From NCBI GenBank assembly GCA_951394405.1, contig OX596335.1, positions 4,340,001-4,404,000 on the forward strand: a stretch of 64,000 bases of DNA, in the 5' to 3' direction. This DNA is from Coprinellus micaceus. Its lineage: Eukaryota > Basidiomycota > Agaricomycetes > Agaricales > Psathyrellaceae. Below the pieces are notes generated by a model. It did not search any database. It worked only from the letters and a program-made list of their open reading frames with translations, and was not told the DNA's origin. Within the stretch, counting starts at the first letter, position 1, and every line of letters starts with the position of its first letter. The position numbers and the translations under genes are program-made. Positions 34,256 to 45,326 of this stretch are shown here, piece by piece.

Positions 34256-35740
34256 TCAGGCATCGGAAGAGACTGCTCCAACCTCATTTCTAAAGCGTGT
34301 GAGGGCATCCCACGTCTCTGGATGGTCGCTGAGGAACTTAACACGGCCTTGAGGAAACTCAGTATATACCCTCTTTCGCAACGCTGGACGAGGTTGGCCA
34401 CACACCTGGGTACCAGAACAATCCTGTCGGCGCGTGTTCAAGATGGTTGCGACTCAGCTGCGAGCGGATGGTTCGCAGGGCCTTCAGCGCGTCTGAGGCA
34501 GTGGGGATGGTGCTTTCTTCCCCTCTCACCAATCTTTCGAAGAAGGGACCAATCTCGGGGACTGCGTCCTCGATGTGCTAGCGGATAAGTGCTTCAGGCG
34601 ACTTTCTTGTGGATGTAGATCGAAACATGACTTACGCGGATGCTTCGCTCGAGAGTGTATGCTAGAGCTCGGACGTCGTCCTGGAATGGATTACATGGTC
34701 CCTCCTTTACCCTCATGTAACAGTTCTGGGCCCCCATAAGACGAGGTACCGATACCGTGGTGATATTGGTACCCTCTGGAAGAACAAGCGACTTATCATA
34801 GTCGATGTACGCATAGCAAACTTTCGCTGGGTCCCTGAGGTCGTAGTAGTAAGCATCAACGTCGACGATGGCGTTCATCACGACGTTCGTTTCGAATATG
34901 TCCCTGTGGGCGACGCGTTTCTCGTGCAGAAACTCCAACCCCTAGGCAAGTGGTGCATTATCGGTCAGCCCTGCTGGGAACGAGGGGGGAGACAAGGAAC
35001 AGTGGACACGAACCTCGAACAGGGTCTCAGCGACAGCAAAGAACTCGGAGACGTTTCTGAAGAACACCTGAGGCCTGGCCAAAGCGATGATGTCCCACCT
35101 AAGCACGTCCGGTAGCATGAGTGTCGCCCATGAAAGAGACAAGAAGAACTAAGCGAGCCTTACCTCGGCAATACGACAAAGACAAGCCCGCCGTGTTCGA
35201 GCCACTCAAGTACTGGCACAGTGTGATTCCTGGGGTCCTGTCTGGCATAGGGAGTGTTGAGGCGCCTGTATACCTCGAGCTCGTCAGACTCCGTCGGGGG
35301 TGCTACCAGCCTGGAGGGTAATTCATGTGAACGATTGTGGGCCAAAACGGGGTAGGCGACTGCAACGCACCGGAGGATTACTTCGCGGCCATGCATGTCT
35401 CGAGCAGGCCACACCCTCATGGACTGGCCCCGGAACGACACTTGAGTACAAGTCAGGATGCGGAGCTAAGGCGACAGACCTGGATGAATGGGAACGCAAG
35501 ATGCTCCTCCTCGCTAGTGATGAGGCGAGCGTACGGATAGGGATCAGGGCTGGCAGCGATGTGTACGGAAGGCCGGGGGGACTTGGGAGGTGTGGCGCCT
35601 CTATGAAGGGAGGGGTAGTCGTACAAAAAGTAGCCGCGAGACTCGAAGAACGACGACAACGAGTGCCAATTGGCATTCGCATCGTGGCACTCCTGGATGT
35701 ACCCTGCCACATCCTTCGCTTTGGGTGTCCAGGCGTCCAT
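34256..35740 (-). CDS. Atypical kinase-like protein, copy C (module 2)
   Basis: Closest paralogue of copy B, with the same seven exons and phases. Landmarks: MDAWTPKAKDVAGYIQECHD, ANWHSLSSFFESRGYFLYD, VWPARDMHGREVILR (VAIK Lys replaced by Arg), DELEVYRRLNTPYARQDP, VFVVLPR, GLEFLHEKRVAHRDIFETN, VCYAYIDYDKSLVLPEG, CNPFQDDVRALAYTLERSIR, and the end VKFLSDHPETWDALTRFRN. It is intact, with no stop or frame break in my model. The start is the ATG of MDAW, matching copy B; an in-frame upstream extension has no ATG. It faces the small gene at 36191 across 450 bp. Kinase activity is not assured, given the missing lysine and short activation segment. Confidence 0.8.
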
Positions 35741-36054
35741 TGGTTCAGTCAAAGGTCAGCGGCAAAGGGCTTCAGAGGGAGGTGTTTTGGTCCTTTTCCT
35801 CGAATTCCGTCCTTTAAATACGGGGTAAGGTAGCCACTGGCCACGCTCACCCTCTGCCCTGAAGTTCGAGAATGATGGCAATCACTGCCGCCTGGGCGAC
35901 AGAACCAGAAAGAGGCTGCGCCCCGACGAGAAAGGCGAAGGAAAGTACCATGAACTCGCCTCCGGAAGCAGAAGTGAACAAAGAAAGTGAAGAAGGTCCG
36001 CGTGGCTCTGGACTTCTGCTTAGCATCACTCCCACGAGCGCACCCCGATTTGGA

Positions 36055-36064
36055 TAGGCGCCCA
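36055..36064 (+). promoter_or_regulatory. TAGGCGCCCA motif in module-2 promoter
   Basis: Same motif and neighbouring ATTTGGA as at 33145. A TTTAAGG element follows at 36111-36117, 74 bp before the small-gene ATG. Confidence 0.35.
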
Positions 36065-36190
36065 GAGAGAACCATCAAACGGACAATGGCCTGCCTCGAG
36101 GCTGGCGGAATTTAAGGGAGAGGGTCTCTAGCGCAGGCTACCCCAGTTCCCTCTATCAAACCCAGCACCACAGCTACCCATACCACCACC

Positions 36191-36552
36191 ATGCCGCGCA
36201 CACGAGATGTGAGTTGATTCCATTTTTCCATCAGTGCGAGCAACCGAATCTGGGGTCCTAAAACCGACGCACCGCCGTATTTCAGGCCGAGGGTTATAAG
36301 TTCATCGTAGGAGATTGGGTCGTCGTTGAGGACGACTATGCGCAAGACGGTGTCTTTCTCAAGGCCAGGACCCAGGCCCAGATTTTGTCTAGGAGCAAGT
36401 CCGCGAAATATGTACATCCACTCCGATGCACTTCAGCTGAACGACCTAGCTAATAGTGTTTGACCCAGGACGGAGACCCCGTTTATCAAGTCAAAGTCAG
36501 CGGCTCTGGGCACTTCCATCCCGTGCTCGAGGAGGCCTTCGTGGACGAGTGA
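36191..36552 (+). CDS. Small paired protein S2, 75 residues
   Basis: Exons 36191-36208, 36286-36411 and 36469-36552, phase 0, with lengths identical to S1. The start is MPRTRDAEGYKFIVGDWVVV; then GVFLKARTQAQILSRSKS, and the end PVYQVKVSGSGHFHPVLEEA. It is a clear paralogue of S1, with differences spread through the protein and all in frame, which suggests it is maintained as a coding gene. It faces kinase-like copy C. Fold (SH3-like) and function are inferred or unknown. Confidence 0.75.
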
Positions 36553-37249
36553 GCAGCCCTATGTCCGGACATGCATGATGTGCGTACGTCTCCCTCTTCC
36601 GAGCCGGAATTTAGTCCCCTGACCCGAATACAGGACGTGAATCGGGCCTCACTCTTCAGAACTAGCGAGCTAGATCACCGCCACTGTTCTCCCACTCTGG
36701 ATGGAGTCTTCCAAGGGCATTGAATCGGGGCCGGCGCACACACCGCGGCTCTCCGGCCTTCCGTAGACTCCCTCCCGCAGCTGTTCTCGCGAGAGTAGTA
36801 GGAGTTTGCGATCGCCGTATCCTGTATCACCCCCTAGTCATTGTACTCGTACCAATGAACGCGCACTTCACTCCCCCTTATTTTTATTGTGCAAACCCGT
36901 TGCTCTCTGTTCAGATGCCTGGGCAGTGCCACCAGCCGAGCCCCTCGCGCGAGACGAAATTGAAAGCGGTGAGAGGTAGGATAGCCCATCTCGGTCATCG
37001 ACTCGGGGATCGACTTTCCATCCTTGACCTCGACATAGCGACAAGTTGGATGGCCCGTATCCGGTCAGGAAGAAACCAATGATTAATGAGTGAGTGAGTA
37101 TGTAACAAAACACAGCGTCCATACACATCCCAAGATTCCAAGCAAGTAAACCCTACATCGATCGACTACTGCCGTTCGCGGTGGCACCAAGTCCGCCCTT
37201 TAAATAAAACGGCCCGTCGCCCTGCCTCTCCACGCGAACCCCCACCTCC
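36553..37249. other. Intergenic stretch
   Basis: The first part (about 36690-36760) resembles sequence downstream of S1 (about 33775-33815), including GGCCGGCGCACACAC and a nearby GCATTGAA. It is duplicated 3' flank of the small genes. No gene is seen. Confidence 0.45.
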
Positions 37250-38533
37250 TCAAAACCACATAATCTTGGAAAACATATACCCCGCTTCATCCGCCCTCCC
37301 AATCCCACCCCGCTTCTCCACATGCTCCTGGCACGTAAACACCAGCCTCTTCTCCCCCTCCTCTCCCTGTTTGCCTCCCTCCTCACTCTCGGGCCGCCTA
37401 AAGATCTCGTCAACCCTCTTATCCAGCCCCTCATGCCTCCCCGAACTCCGAATCGCCATGAACATCCAAAACACGCCTCCAGGCGACAGGAGCTTCGAGA
37501 CGCAGTCGCGTATCCACTCCGCGTGCATGGGGTGGTACACGACATCAGCAGCAAGGATGATGTTGAAGGGTTGATCGAACGGCGCCTCGGTCGTTGGGGA
37601 CTCCCAATCAAGGGTGTGAACTGCAATCGGCGAACGCGAAGGGAAGTTGGTGTCGATGTTCCTCCTCAAGTTCGCAAGGACGTCTGGATGATAGTCCGTC
37701 GCTACGATCTCCGGTGGAGGGTCCATCGCACCGAGTACCTTTGCAGCGACGATGCTCAGCATCCCCGTCCCTGCCCCAAGCTCCAATATCCTCAGGGGCC
37801 TGCCACGTTCCTCCACACGACGCGGATCCGCCAGGTATTTTTGGGCGTCAAGGCACAGCCTCTCCGCGAACAAGATACAGCTCCCCCAACTCTGCAGTCC
37901 AACCGACGTATGGTCCTCCGTGCTCACCGGGGCGTCGTTCAGTTCTATGAGCACTGTGCCATTGTTAGTTGATGTGGGGAAGGCGAACGAACGTGTGAGC
38001 TCGACGAGCTCGGCTTCGTCGTCGTCCCCGTTGAACGCGGAGAGGATGCGGATCGCGTCCTCGAGGAGCTCGGACCGGAGCGTCCCTTCGGTGGACCCTT
38101 CGTCGACGGAGGCGACCCAGGGCTCGGCGCGGGACATGAACCCTGTGAGCCATTTGATGGCGAACGAACGTTCGAAGGGGTCCCCACGGAGGACTTCGAG
38201 GGGGTCGTCTTCATCGTCGTCTGCTGGGGCGGTTGGTTGAAGGGACTTTTGTGCTTGAGAGACTCGACCGTTGGTGGTAGAGGTATCGTCGTCGTCGTCT
38301 TCCTCGGCAGAAGCGTACCCAGAATCGATGACTCGAGGAGTCTCGTCACCCTTCGCATGGGAGGCTTTGAGAACAGCCAGCGGCCCCTTGGTGCCGGGTA
38401 TGAAGACGGTGGAGCGTTGGTGGGGAAAGTACACCGAGCGCAGGCTCTGCAAAGCCTGGTGGACCTTCTGCCCTGGTGTCGACAGCAACCGGCCCAGGGG
38501 AGGTAGGATAGAGGTTGGTGCCGAGGAGTCCAT
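37250..38533 (-). CDS. Lysine-methyltransferase-like protein (Methyltransf_16 type)
   Basis: A single exon of 427 residues. The SAM-binding motif I is RILELGAGTGMLSIVAAKVL; VATDYHPDVLANLRRNI follows as motif II; the post-II motif is FNIILAADVVYHPMHAEWI, with the D-V-V-Y signature of the METTL21/EFM group; then LLSPGGVFWMF. The 'GLQSWGSCILFAERL' segment before motif I is also typical of this seven-beta-strand protein-lysine methyltransferase family. The N-terminal about 100 residues are acidic and low complexity. The substrate is unknown; elongation factors are common for this family. It is a housekeeping gene interrupting the kinase-like array. Confidence 0.88.
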   Translation of the reverse strand: MDSSAPTSILPPLGRLLSTPGQKVHQALQSLRSVYFPHQRSTVFIPGTKGPLAVLKASHAKGDETPRVIDSGYASAEEDDDDDTSTTNGRVSQAQKSLQPTAPADDDEDDPLEVLRGDPFERSFAIKWLTGFMSRAEPWVASVDEGSTEGTLRSELLEDAIRILSAFNGDDDEAELVELTRSFAFPTSTNNGTVLIELNDAPVSTEDHTSVGLQSWGSCILFAERLCLDAQKYLADPRRVEERGRPLRILELGAGTGMLSIVAAKVLGAMDPPPEIVATDYHPDVLANLRRNIDTNFPSRSPIAVHTLDWESPTTEAPFDQPFNIILAADVVYHPMHAEWIRDCVSKLLSPGGVFWMFMAIRSSGRHEGLDKRVDEIFRRPESEEGGKQGEEGEKRLVFTCQEHVEKRGGIGRADEAGYMFSKIMWF

Positions 38534-38918
38534 ATCTACTATCCAAAATCGTCGGAGAAAAAAAGATCGTTGTCGTTAGTACGGGTGGTATGTCGCCAGC
38601 AGGTGAGTATATCTTCTAGAGTTGTTATCTGTCTTCTATGACTCTATGGTATCTTCTATAGTCGAAATGGCCGTCTATGTTGAATGCTTTCTTCAATTAA
38701 CACAACGGCAAGGGCTCTTTCAAACCCTTGCCGTCAGAGTGAAGGGAACGCGCAGGGCATGAGGAGATGGTGGTGGTACAGACAGAAGGAATGAATTAAA
38801 ATTCAAGCCAAATTTTGATTTCCTACCCCGTCGGACCGAAACTCCGGATCAGAGTCAAAGCGCCCAACGGTGATTGGCTGCAGTGAACACAACACAGCCA
38901 AACAACCCACCTTGTACA

Positions 38919-39233
38919 ATGCCCACACCCATGTCGACGACGTCCGCGATAACGATCAGCTATGAAGTCAAACCCCCGAGCAGCGTCGACACCGACGGGC
39001 TTGATACGAGCAAAATGTACGCCATTGCCGTGAACACACCGGTATCCGAGGGGCAGAAGGCATATTATACGAGTCTGAGAGAATCGATCGCACATGCGAA
39101 GGACCTTATTGGGGAGGACTTGACGGTATGGAGAGATCTGGTGGGGAAAGCGGAGTTGACGAAGGAACCGATGGCGAAGGCGGATGACGAGGAAGAGGAG
39201 GAGGAGGAGGAGGAGGAGGAGGAAACGGCGTGA
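38919..39233 (+). CDS. GON7-like small protein (EKC/KEOPS subunit candidate)
   Basis: A single exon of 104 residues. The middle has KAYYTSLRESIAHAKDLIGE followed by DLTVWRDLVG, a helical pattern like fungal GON7, the small accessory subunit of the KEOPS complex that makes t6A in tRNA. The C-terminus is a pure acidic run encoded by a GAG repeat (about 39188-39226). The family call is tentative because the protein is short and poorly conserved. The start is the ATG of MPTPMS; a second ATG follows four codons later. Confidence 0.55.
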   Translation: MPTPMSTTSAITISYEVKPPSSVDTDGLDTSKMYAIAVNTPVSEGQKAYYTSLRESIAHAKDLIGEDLTVWRDLVGKAELTKEPMAKADDEEEEEEEEEEEETA

Positions 39234-39761
39234 AGGCCTACCAATCAACCGCTCCTGATACTACCCGACAGTCGGCGAATGCAGCAGTTCGGACTACAGG
39301 ACGGGCCACCAACCCTCAGAATTGGGCGAACCTCCGGGATTGATTCTCATAGAAGAGTGGGATCGCATTTCTATCGCTTCGACCTTCGCTTGGACTCGGC
39401 CACAGAATGTCCCGCACATATGTTCTGGCAACGACTGCATGCGGCCCATCGACCGAGGATGTGGAAGGAGTCCATCTTCCCTGTACTCATGCAGTGATCC
39501 ATTACGCGGAATCATACAGTATGACTACGGGAGACAGCATTTTCCCTGAAGAATCTTCGGCGCACTGCCTGCTTTCCGTGTCCCCCGATGTACCCCTCCC
39601 CCGCTTAAATGTCTTGCCACCAGTGTACCCAGTATCTCGCATTGGCGAACATATTCCCTGAGCCCCCCGATCAAACTCGAGAATGCTGAACTGGGAATTG
39701 GTTTCTTGGTATCTACACGAATTCGAGACGATAAATCCGCGAAGGTAGATACTTGCTCCAG
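39234..39761. other. Intergenic stretch
   Basis: No supportable gene or repeat between the GON7-like gene and the 3' end of kinase-like copy D. Confidence 0.4.
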
Positions 39762-41253
39762 TTAGTGATCTCTGCACCCGAATTCCACTCTAGTCAATGC
39801 TTTTCCTGGCAAGAAGGGTGCTGGTGTGAGCTGATGAAATGTCCTTGGGCAGTATGCTGCTTACCATCTCTCCAGGCTACGTACAGGGGCTCTGACTCCA
39901 TAATTGACTGGGGAACCGTTGACCGAATGCGGCGCAGCTCGGCCAGCCAGTCCGACGCAGGCGGGAGCCATTCGTCGGTCATGAATAGCATGTCGTCAAA
40001 CCACTCGCCGAAATCGGGGACAACGTGTTGGAGATGCTGTACAGGAATGTCAGTACCGCAGAAACGTCGCCAGAACGAATTTGATGGAGAAACAGAGACG
40101 TACTCGAATCCATCGCTCCAAAAAGGTCGCAAGGAATCTCACGTCGTCTTTGAACGGGTTGCACATTCCTTGAGTCATACCAAGGTTCCATGCAGGACGC
40201 CTCATGAGCCGTTCAACCAATACGGTGGAGGTGTCCGTCTCCTCTGGAAGGACGAGCGCCGAGTCCCAGTCGATGAAGGCGTATTTAACCTTCCCCGGTT
40301 CTCCGAGACCAAACCGATGTTCGTGCCCCATGATCAAATTGAGGACAGTGTTCGATTCGAAGATGTCCCGATGAGCAATACGATGCTCGTGCAGGAACTC
40401 CAATCCCTGCATCCGAATGAGCGTTGTGGCGTACACAATCGTATTCAAACCATCTCACCTCGAAGAGCATCTCTGCAACGTCGAAGTATTCCGATATCTT
40501 GCTAAACCGTATGTGGGTGCCAAACACACGGTCATCCCACCTTCCCTTAACCGGTCAGTAGCTAGTCAGGTGAAGGTGAGAAAGGCTTACCTTGGCATGA
40601 CGACAAAGATGAGTCCATCGAAGTTTAAGAACTCGATGACAGGCAGAGTATGATTTCTCGCGTCGGCCCTGGCTTGAGGTGAGTTGAGACGTCTAAGGGC
40701 CTTCAGTTCCTCAGATTCGCTTGGCCCGGAGACCATTCTAATTTTTTTAGACCTTAGCATTCAGACTTTTCCCACTAAGATGCAGAGTCGTACCGAATGA
40801 TGACTTCACGCCCATGCACATCACGGGCAGGTCGAAGTCGGGGCCTCTAAAAACGAGATGTGAGTCTGGGGCCAGAGAAAATCAGAGCGCACATACATGC
40901 TCTGTGAAGAATTTGACGCTATCTTCATCTTGATACGCCCTGCGAGCATAAGGGTAAGGATCTGAGCTGTCCGTCTCCTTCGAAGAAGAGGTGCCAGATG
41001 GTGGGAGATGGGTGTAACCGCGCGTCCCAGGAGCCAAGGAGTACAAATGATAACCACGAGATTCGAAAAAAGGGGCAAGGAATCGCCATGTCCCGTCCCA
41101 TGTACGAAGTTCCTCGTCATATACGGCATCGAAGACATCAGCCTTCATTGTCCACGAGCCAACATTTTCAATCGCGACAGGAAATCCGTGTTGCCAGGAC
41201 CGGAATGTCCATTCAGCGGATTCTTGAAGTGAGCCGAGCTTCATGAACTTCAT
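39762..41253 (-). CDS. Atypical kinase-like protein, copy D (module 3)
   Basis: Seven exons in the family layout. Exon 1 starts MKFMKLGSLQESAEWTFRSW and includes WRFLAPFFESRGYHLYSL and SSDPYPYARRAYQDED. Then RLRPARDVHGREVIIR (Arg at the VAIK position), SEELKALRRLNSPQARAD, IFVVMPR, ISEYFDVAEMLFE, GLEFLHEHRIAHRDIFESN, VKYAFIDWDSALVLPEE, CNPFKDDVRFLATFLERWIR and PDFGEWFDDMLF. The last exon is the least certain: an intron after AWRDG gives a short tail ending at 39762; reading through would stop at 39794. It faces the 123-residue small gene at 41510 across 256 bp. It is more diverged from copies B and C than they are from each other. Confidence 0.75.
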
Positions 41254-41509
41254 CAGTTGGGGTGAATGGACTGTGGTGGGAGGACTCGTCGAAGGGTATC
41301 GATGGTGGCCGTGAGGGTGCAAGAGTGGCAGGTTCGTACGTCGTGATGTTAATGGCAGAGCCCGTCACGTGCAAACGACGTTTTAGGCAGGTAAGCGCAA
41401 ATACAGCCAACTTGTACGCATTTGGAATGTAGGGGGAGTACATATTTGACGAGCTCTGGCCTTCGCGTCCCTTTCTTCCCTAACATTCCAATCATTCTCA
41501 AAGACCAGA

Positions 41510-41992
41510 ATGTCCACTCACCCACACGCGGCCACGGCATCTGCGATGTCAAACGTCCAGGTGGCGCGCCTCGCGGCGACACGAGCGAATGGGAGAATGA
41601 TGACCCTTACCCCACCCGGCCCACACCCTACGACAAACCCACAACAACCTACGACCGTTCAGAGGGTAAGTATGGTTCTACATCCTGGACGATGGCGCCC
41701 TTTCTAACTGTCGATCCGTAGTTCCTCCCTAACGATCGCATTCAACTACGATGCACGGTTCGAGAGAACCCCAGTGACGAAAACAGCGCTATTCTGGCAT
41801 GCGTAGATGAAATCGGGACCATTACGAGCAATGGAGCTTCCAACCGTTATCCTGTGAGTTCACCCCACGTTCGAAACACCATTTCGTATGTTAACACTGG
41901 ACTCCTAGGGAATGCATACCTATGGCATCGTGTTGGAGAACAGGGGAGGGGGAGTGTTCCCCATACCCGAGGTTGCGCTTAAGCAGGCTTGA
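41510..41992 (+). CDS. Small paired protein S3, 123 residues
   Basis: Exons 41510-41665, 41722-41853 and 41909-41992, all phase 0 with canonical ends (gtaagt...ccgtag, gtgagt...cctag). The N-terminal about 50 residues are Ala/Thr/Pro-rich and extra relative to the other small proteins. The core has NDRIQLRCTV, ILACVDEIGTI and HTYGIVLENRGGGVFPIPEV. This matches S1/S2 in pattern (..GxI...YxVxV..G...FxPVLEEA) although identity is low. Its last exon is 84 nt, as in S1 and S2. It faces kinase-like copy D. It is likely the same fold with an added tail. Confidence 0.65.
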
Positions 41993-42723
41993 AGGGAGCT
42001 GATTGGATAGACTCCTCAAGGAGGCGAGTGCCCTTGGGCAACGATTTCAAGTACCTGCCGTACAACCAGGCTTGCCACGACAATTTATGCAGTAATCGAC
42101 CTTCCCGTATCTACGCCGCTGTTCCTTCTATAATAGTAAAGGAGGGTCCCTTGTATTGATGTACTATGTCTGCTCAACGGCGCGAAGACGGGAAGAACCC
42201 TCTGTGGGGTACCCGAAGCCTTGAAAAAAGTCACGGGCTTCGACGTAACCCATCCTGCCGCTCGGTCATTGCCCTAGGGCCACTCGGGGTGCCCTAGTAG
42301 CCTCAGTTCAAGGCACATGCTTCACACTCGGTGTAAGTAATGGTGACTGGTCACCCATACAAGTCGAGTACCAAGATCTGACATTCCGTTTCCCCGAGTC
42401 CGTAAGTCCTCTGGCTGGAGGGTCCACTGCCTTAAATACACTTCTCTCGCGAACCGCTACGAGATTCCACACGCAGCAGACGTCGTTGACCGATGTGTCT
42501 TGTCCTAGCTGCCCGCCTGAAGGGTGATACGTTTGACCTCGGCCTCTGACCAATACGCCTCGCGCAAGACCTTGCGTCGACAGCGAATCGACGTCTGCGT
42601 GCCTCTACGAGCTGCCTGGCTACTGCTCGGCCAGAGGTACTAGCGACTACTAGCAAATGCTCGAGCTCATGGCCACGCCTGTCAGAATTACTGGTTCCAA
42701 CTCTATGTTTGGGGAAGTCTGCG
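41993..42723. other. Intergenic stretch, partly duplicated sequence
   Basis: From about 42411 onward the sequence is about 90% identical to 45327-45632. No independent gene is supported; open frames in it are preserved only because the copies are recent. Confidence 0.5.
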
Positions 42724-43330
42724 TCACTTTCTGATCCTACCTGCGGAGAGAACTACCGTTAGAACAGGCACAAAGCGTTTGAACCTGCGGGGACCTGCTA
42801 ACCGTTCTTCCAGAAGCTACCCCCTGGCGGCTGCCTCAGCTGAGCATCCGTCAGCCTGGAACGGAGTTCTTGGAAGGATTCGAGTGCCTGGGCGGCCGAG
42901 GGTACGTCTTCGTAGTCGCAGTGAAGGATCGAATCGAAGAAATCCCCGATTTCAGGAACGACGTTTTCGACAACCTTCGTGCGGACAACGGAAATTAGCG
43001 CCCGAAGTAGGCGACCGAGATGAATAGAGCTAGACTTACCCGAACCATCGTTTGGGTCATGCTTGTCAGGCACAAAACGTCATCTTTGAATGGGCTGCAG
43101 AGTCCTGGTGGGTATCCCATGTAGCGGATGGGGTTTCGCATGAGGCGATCGGTGCGAAGATTGGCTATGTCGGAATCCTCGGGAAATGTGATGGAGGCAT
43201 CGAAGTCGATGTATGCATAACGGACTGATCCGGAAGACCTGAGGTTGGCGACGGTCTTCCCCATAGGCAGGAGGACGTTCATGACCGTATTTGAAGTGTA
43301 TATATCACGGTGGGCAATCCTTTGCTCGTG
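42411..43330. repeat. Segmental duplication, copy 1
   Basis: It matches 45327-46260: first the non-coding 3' flank of the kinase-like gene (GTCC..TGGCTGGAGGGTCC at both starts), then the last three exons. Identity is highest in the flank and exon 6. The left edge is abrupt: upstream sequences are unrelated. Confidence 0.75.
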
Positions 43331-44208
43331 AAGAAACTCCAGGCCCTGGTGGTGCGCATGGCAAAATCAGCCTGAGGTCCGAGGGATACACGGGTACTTC
43401 TAACCTCATAAAATACCTCCGCAAGGTCAAGAAGCTCAAGCACTGTAGCTGCGGACGCAAAAGGGCTGTGAGCCACGATATCCCACCTATGCGGTAAAAA
43501 GTTAGAGCACTCGACGTGCAGGCGCTAGGGCAACGCTACCTTGGCATGACCACAAACACTAGGCCGTCGAACGTTAAATACTTGAGGGCTGGTAACGTAT
43601 GGTTTCGAGGGTCTTTTCTGGCCTCAGGTGTATTGAGACGCCAGAAGACCTTCAGCTCCTCAGAGGGACAGGGCCCACTTGACGCCAAGCTAATTGGGTG
43701 CTGTTAGGAAGGTAATCAGGCGATAAGGAAACTGGCGCTACATACCGAATGATAACTTCGTGGCCATTTGCATCCCTGGCTGGCCAAACCCTCGTCGTCT
43801 ATTCGCCGCCAGAGTCAGCATCTGATAGTTGTGGGAGGCGGGGAGTATACCGAAAGGAAGTAAAAGTCAAGGTCTTCTTCTTGGTTATAAGCAGTGCTGG
43901 CCCATGGCCACTGCATCGTGCCAATATGAAACGACTTGGGATGTGCGGGCGAGCGAGCGCCTTTTCGACTCCCTGGGATATACTCGTACAGGTACAGCCC
44001 ATGGGATACAAAGAAAGGAGCCAGGAACTGCCATCTCGTCCAGGTATCAAGCCGTTGTCGATCCCGGTCCTCCTCGGTGCGGGTTTCCGGGAGACTAGAC
44101 GCCCATTGTGATGTGTCAGAGGGTATTGGATCACGATGGATCCAAGAGCGAATAGTCCAACGAGCAGTATCAATAACAGAGCACCCCTTGACCTTGACTA
44201 GTCGCATA
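42724..44208 (-). CDS. Atypical kinase-like protein, copy E (module 4)
   Basis: Seven exons, about 375 residues. The start is MRLVKVKGCSVIDTARW, aligned with copy F. Then WQFLAPFFVSHGLYLYEY, TRVWPARDANGHEVIIR (VAIK Lys to Arg), CPSEELKVFWRLNTPEARKD, VFVVMPRWDIVAHSPF, LLDLAEVFYE, GLEFLHEQRIAHRDIYTSN, VRYAYIDFDASITFPED, CSPFKDDVLCLTSMTQTMVR, and NVVPEIGDFFDSILHCDYED. After FWKNG a gttagc...ccgcag intron leads to a five-residue last exon, GRIRK then stop. Copies F, G and the fragment at 45045 show the same 'G-x-x-R-K-stop' tail, which supports it. It faces the small gene at 44489 across 280 bp. Confidence 0.8.
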
Positions 44209-44382
44209 ATGGAGAAGGACACAGGAAGGCCCGAGGCAAGGAAGTTTGGCACCGTTCAAGGGGTACCAGGAAGAGATGATGACTCGCCACTGAAATGGTG
44301 ATTCGGATGCTGTTGAATCAACGCCACGATTTGTGTGTAGCTGTAAGCGCCTGTGTGCGACGATCACACCGATAGGGGCCTC

Positions 44383-44388
44383 TATAAA
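44383..44388 (+). promoter_or_regulatory. TATA box of small gene S4
   Basis: TATAAA, 101 bp upstream of the ATG at 44489, inside the 280-bp divergent promoter. Confidence 0.4.
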
Positions 44389-44488
44389 CTGCATGGTTCC
44401 TCACATAACCCGCCTCAAACCCATATCCTGGAGTATTGCCACTCCTGGCGGACCCCACTCATCCTATACCTAACTTGCCCATACCAGA

Positions 44489-44831
44489 ATGTCCAACAGT
44501 ACAAGCCATCCTTCCTTGGTGAGTCCGTCCAGAGTTTGGAATCCGATCAGCCATGCTCACGCGTCGTTCAGTACGATGTTACAGAGACTGTAACGATTGA
44601 AAGAGGCAACTATGTTGAAGGAGCAGTTGGGGCTACCGGGACAGTCTCTTACAAGGTAGAGTCTTCGGGCCGCGTGAGATCAATTCATTTTGGAACCGTG
44701 CCTACTCTTGTGCTGATAAGTTCACTCAGGGCTGGTGTTATACGGTCACAACAGAGGATGGGACGGTTGTAGAAAACGTGGCTGAAGACGATCTGTCTCC
44801 ACCTGCAGACAACGCTGCCAAAACCCCTTGA
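44489..44831 (+). CDS. Small paired protein S4, 77 residues
   Basis: Exons 44489-44518, 44572-44673 and 44730-44831, all phase 0. The N-terminus MSNSTSHPSL is followed by TETVTIERGNYVEGAVGATG, VSYKVESSGR, then GWCYTVTTEDGTVVENVAED and DLSPPADN. The pattern (VTIERG...GATGTV...WxYxV...VxEDDLxP) is a convincing SH3-like barrel layout, though no family match is claimed. It is a close paralogue of S5 and S6, with the same second-exon length (102 nt) as S5. It faces kinase-like copy E. There is no secretion signal. Confidence 0.75.
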
Positions 44832-45044
44832 CGCCGGATAAAATCTACAAATGCAGTGCCGATGATAAGTCGCCCCCGTTGGCTTGCAATCAGGACCGAA
44901 GAGCATCGCCCCTAGGCGGAAGGAATATGCTGGGGGATACCTGGGTGCAACGTACAATAAGTGTATAGGGTAGGGTAGTGATTGGGATATGAAAGTCGTG
45001 TCTACGATCCAAGGACATGGGCGGCGGACGTCCAAAACGCGTCG

Positions 45045-45285
45045 TCATTTTCGGGTTTGTCCTACACAGGGAGTCATTAATGGCGTAGTCTACCGGGTCG
45101 AGAACGGCGGATTCGTTACCTTTCCAGAAGCTACCTCCAGGCGGTTCTCCTTGTCGATCGTGCGCGACATCAGCTCGCAGCTGGCGAAAGCTTTGCAGAA
45201 CTTGCAAGGCCGAAGGCACGTCATCATAATTGCAATGCAATATTTTGTCGAAAAACAGGCCGACCTCCGGAACAACATTGGGTTA
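45045..45285 (-). pseudogene. Truncated kinase-like gene (last two exons only)
   Basis: It reads NVVPEVGLFFDKILHCNYDD, VPSALQVLQSFRQLRADV and PPGGSFWKG, then a gtaacg...gtgtag intron and the tail GQTRK-stop. These are exons 6-7 of a copy closest to G. Exons 1-5 are absent; upstream sequence switches within about 40 bp to the duplicated block starting at 45327. It is a fragment left by the rearrangement that placed copy F here. Confidence 0.7.
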
Positions 45286-45326
45286 TGGCGGTTAGACGTA
45301 GCACATCGTCGTGTCATAACATGTGA

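Noticed and set aside
36112..36417. 101-codon minus-strand frame opposite S2
   Set aside because: Antisense shadow of S2 exon 2 and its promoter; no independent support.
42432..42656. Arg-rich minus-strand frames preserved in both copies of the segmental duplication
   Set aside because: Frames at 42432-42656 and 45314-45580 are open in both copies but have shifted ends and no start or splice logic; recent duplication explains their similarity.
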